Assembly (NCBI GenBank): GCA_963824085.1
Contig: CAWGNT010000018.1
Location: 186,001-250,000, forward strand
From: JARRNE01 sp963824085
Lineage (GTDB): Bacteria > Pseudomonadota > Gammaproteobacteria > Chromatiales > Chromatiaceae
DNA length: 64,000 nucleotides
Direction: 5' to 3'
The first letter of the stretch is position 1. Each line of letters begins with the position of its first letter. The position numbers were made by a program, and so were the translations under genes. Below are positions 62,766-64,000 of this stretch, piece by piece. The notes beneath the pieces were generated by a model. That model saw only the letters and a program-made list of their open reading frames with translations. It was not told the origin of the DNA and did no database searches.

Positions 62766-62989
62766 GGCGAGGGTCGGAGCCTATCGATTGGTGGTGTCCT
62801 AGATTATAGACGACGAGCAGCGGCTGCTCGGCGTCGGGGGGGCGGGCCATCGTCGCTGGTGCCGGCCGCAGCGCCGAGAGCACGGTTGGTGGCGGTATCC
62901 TTCGCGTGACGACTTCCTCCGAAGGGTGCGAATCTTGTATCGTTAGTTGTACGGTTCCGAGTCGGGCTTTTCGTGTTTTGGAACGGGCC

Positions 62990-63080
62990 GCACCCACGGG
63001 GGAACGCCGTGAATACGTCCATGTTGGCTTGACGGCAGCCTCCTTACTGCCGATACCCCCAGTGGGCGTGACTCGGCCCC
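62990..63080. repeat. diverged fragment related to the MITE core
   Basis: GAACGCCGTGAATACGTCCA (63001-63020) and the following TGTTGGCTTGACGGC match the central part of copies B and C (ACACGCCGTGAATACGTCCA and TGTAGGCTCGACGGC). The rest differs and no terminal GGTGATTAGC ends are seen. It may be an old copy or a separate family sharing the core. Apart from this the gap 62766-63147 holds no gene; it must contain the prfB promoter. Confidence 0.5.
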
Positions 63081-63147
63081 TCGGTCAAAAAGCGGACAAG
63101 TCGTGTGCGTTGTGTATAGTTGCGCATATTTTTCAGCTGGGTGACCC

Positions 63148-64000
63148 ATGCAGGACATCAACCCCATCGTAACCAGGATCGATGACCTCAAGGGGCGCTC
63201 GGCGTCCCTTAGGGGGTACCTTTGACTACGCGGAGAAGAAAGACCGCCTGACCGAGGTCTTGCGCGAGCTGGAGCAGCCTGACGTTTGGGGCGATCCCGA
63301 GCGCGCCCAATCGTTGGGACGGGAGCGCGCGGGCCTCGAAGCGGTCGTCGATACCCTCGATACCCTCGACGCCGGGCTTGGCGACGCCGCTGACCTTCTG
63401 GCCATGGCGGCTGAAGAAGGCGACGCCGGGACGGTGGACGCGATCGTGGGCGATCTCGACGAATACGAGGCACGCGTCGCCGAGCTCGAGTTCAGACGCA
63501 TGTTCTCCGGCGAGATGGATGCCAAGAACGCCTTCGTCGACGTTCAGGCTGGGTCCGGCGGCACCGAGGCGCAGGATTGGGCGGAGATGCTGCTGCGCAT
63601 GTATCTGCGCTGGGGTGAACGGCGGGGATTCGATACGGAGCTGATCGAGGTCTCCCCCGGCGAGGTGGCGGGCATCAAGAGTGCCACCATCCGCTTCGAG
63701 GGCGATCACGCCTTCGGTTGGCTGCGCACGGAGACGGGCGTCCACCGTCTGGTCCGCAAGTCACCCTTCGACTCGGGAAACCGCCGCCATACGTCTTTTG
63801 CCGCCGTCTTCGTCTCGCCCGAGGTCGACGACGATGTGGACATCGAAGTCAATCCGGGGGATCTCCGCATCGACGTCTACCGCGCGAGCGGGGCCGGCGG
63901 ACAGCACGTGAACCGCACTGAATCGGCGGTGCGCATCACACACATGCCGAGCGGCATCGTCGTGCAGTGTCAGAACGACCGCAGCCAGCACAAGAACAAG
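63148..64000 (+). CDS. prfB: peptide chain release factor 2 (RF2), 3' end outside window
   Basis: RF2 reads UAA and UGA stop codons. The ATG at 63148 gives MQDINPIVTRIDDLKGRSAS followed by LRGYL, then an in-frame TGA (63223-63225). After a +1 shift the frame continues DYAEKKDRLTEVLREL to the window edge, with the peptidyl-hydrolysis motif GAGGQHVN near 63900. The stop-recognition part (SPF: RKSPFDSG near 63768) is present. The coding region must therefore be read as two segments joined by programmed frameshifting; it is not a pseudogene. The end of the gene lies beyond 64000. Confidence 0.97.
63211..63226 (+). promoter_or_regulatory. prfB +1 programmed frameshift site
   Basis: AGGGGG acts as an internal Shine-Dalgarno sequence three bases before CTT TGA C. 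This is the classic RF2 arrangement: slow decoding of UGA when RF2 is low lets the ribosome slip from CUU to UUU, making RF2 autoregulate its own synthesis. Confidence 0.95.

Noticed and set aside
63148..63240. prfB as a frameshifted pseudogene
   Set aside because: The shift is at the known programmed site with its Shine-Dalgarno-like sequence.

Overview
The window looks like the chromosome of a GC-rich gammaproteobacterium. The evidence is gene order: the rpsU-dnaG-rpoD block with tsaD, plsY, folB and folK, and the nadB-rpoE-rseABC-mucD-lepA-lepB-rnc-era-recO-pdxJ block, both typical of Gammaproteobacteria. An operon for the osmolyte N-acetylglutaminylglutamine amide (NAGGN) suggests a salt-adapted lifestyle. 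A Chromatiales-like sulfur-oxidiser relative is my best guess, but this is inference.

Region 1 (1-10.9 kb) is a leftward-transcribed defence island next to the 3' end of a tRNA-Ile(CAU) gene. It holds a DUF499 ATPase, a DUF3780 protein, a DUF1156 DNA methylase and a PLD-helicase that runs off the window. Two PIN-type toxin-antitoxin modules and a GIY-YIG protein lie between them. The methylase has several frameshifts and one toxin is frameshifted, so the system is probably non-functional or altered.

Region 2 (10.9-24.2 kb) is mostly housekeeping: tRNA-Ile2, rpoD, dnaG, yqeY, rpsU, tsaD, plsY, folB, folK, a frameshifted DUF2452 gene, a pteridine reductase, a MidA-type methyltransferase, an NDUFA9-like protein, a TauE/SafE permease and an exported hypothetical protein.

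Region 3 (24.2-34 kb) carries a 779-residue protein with an unusual class III nucleotidyl-cyclase domain, an inositol-monophosphatase-like enzyme, a Sel1 protein, a 1.5-kb stretch without a recognisable gene that ends in a terminator, a TlpA-like thioredoxin, tmcA and folE.

Region 4 (34-42.7 kb) is the three-gene NAGGN operon, a periplasmic phosphoesterase-like protein and ppsA.

Region 5 (42.9-56.1 kb) is nadB, the sigma-E operon with mucD, then lepA-lepB-DUF4845-rnc-era-recO-pdxJ with overlapping genes.

Region 6 (56.1-64 kb) holds a decayed gpmI, a GlgC homologue that lacks catalytic residues, an endonuclease-III-like glycosylase, a YciK-like SDR with its catalytic Tyr replaced, ubiG, three small genes, a REP-associated transposase, and prfB with its programmed +1 frameshift, cut by the window end.

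The most notable new structure is a ~172-bp transposon-like repeat with three full copies (24.7, 51.0 and 54.9 kb). It has GGTGATTAGC terminal inverted repeats, and each copy is flanked by an 8-bp target duplication, which points to a MITE family.
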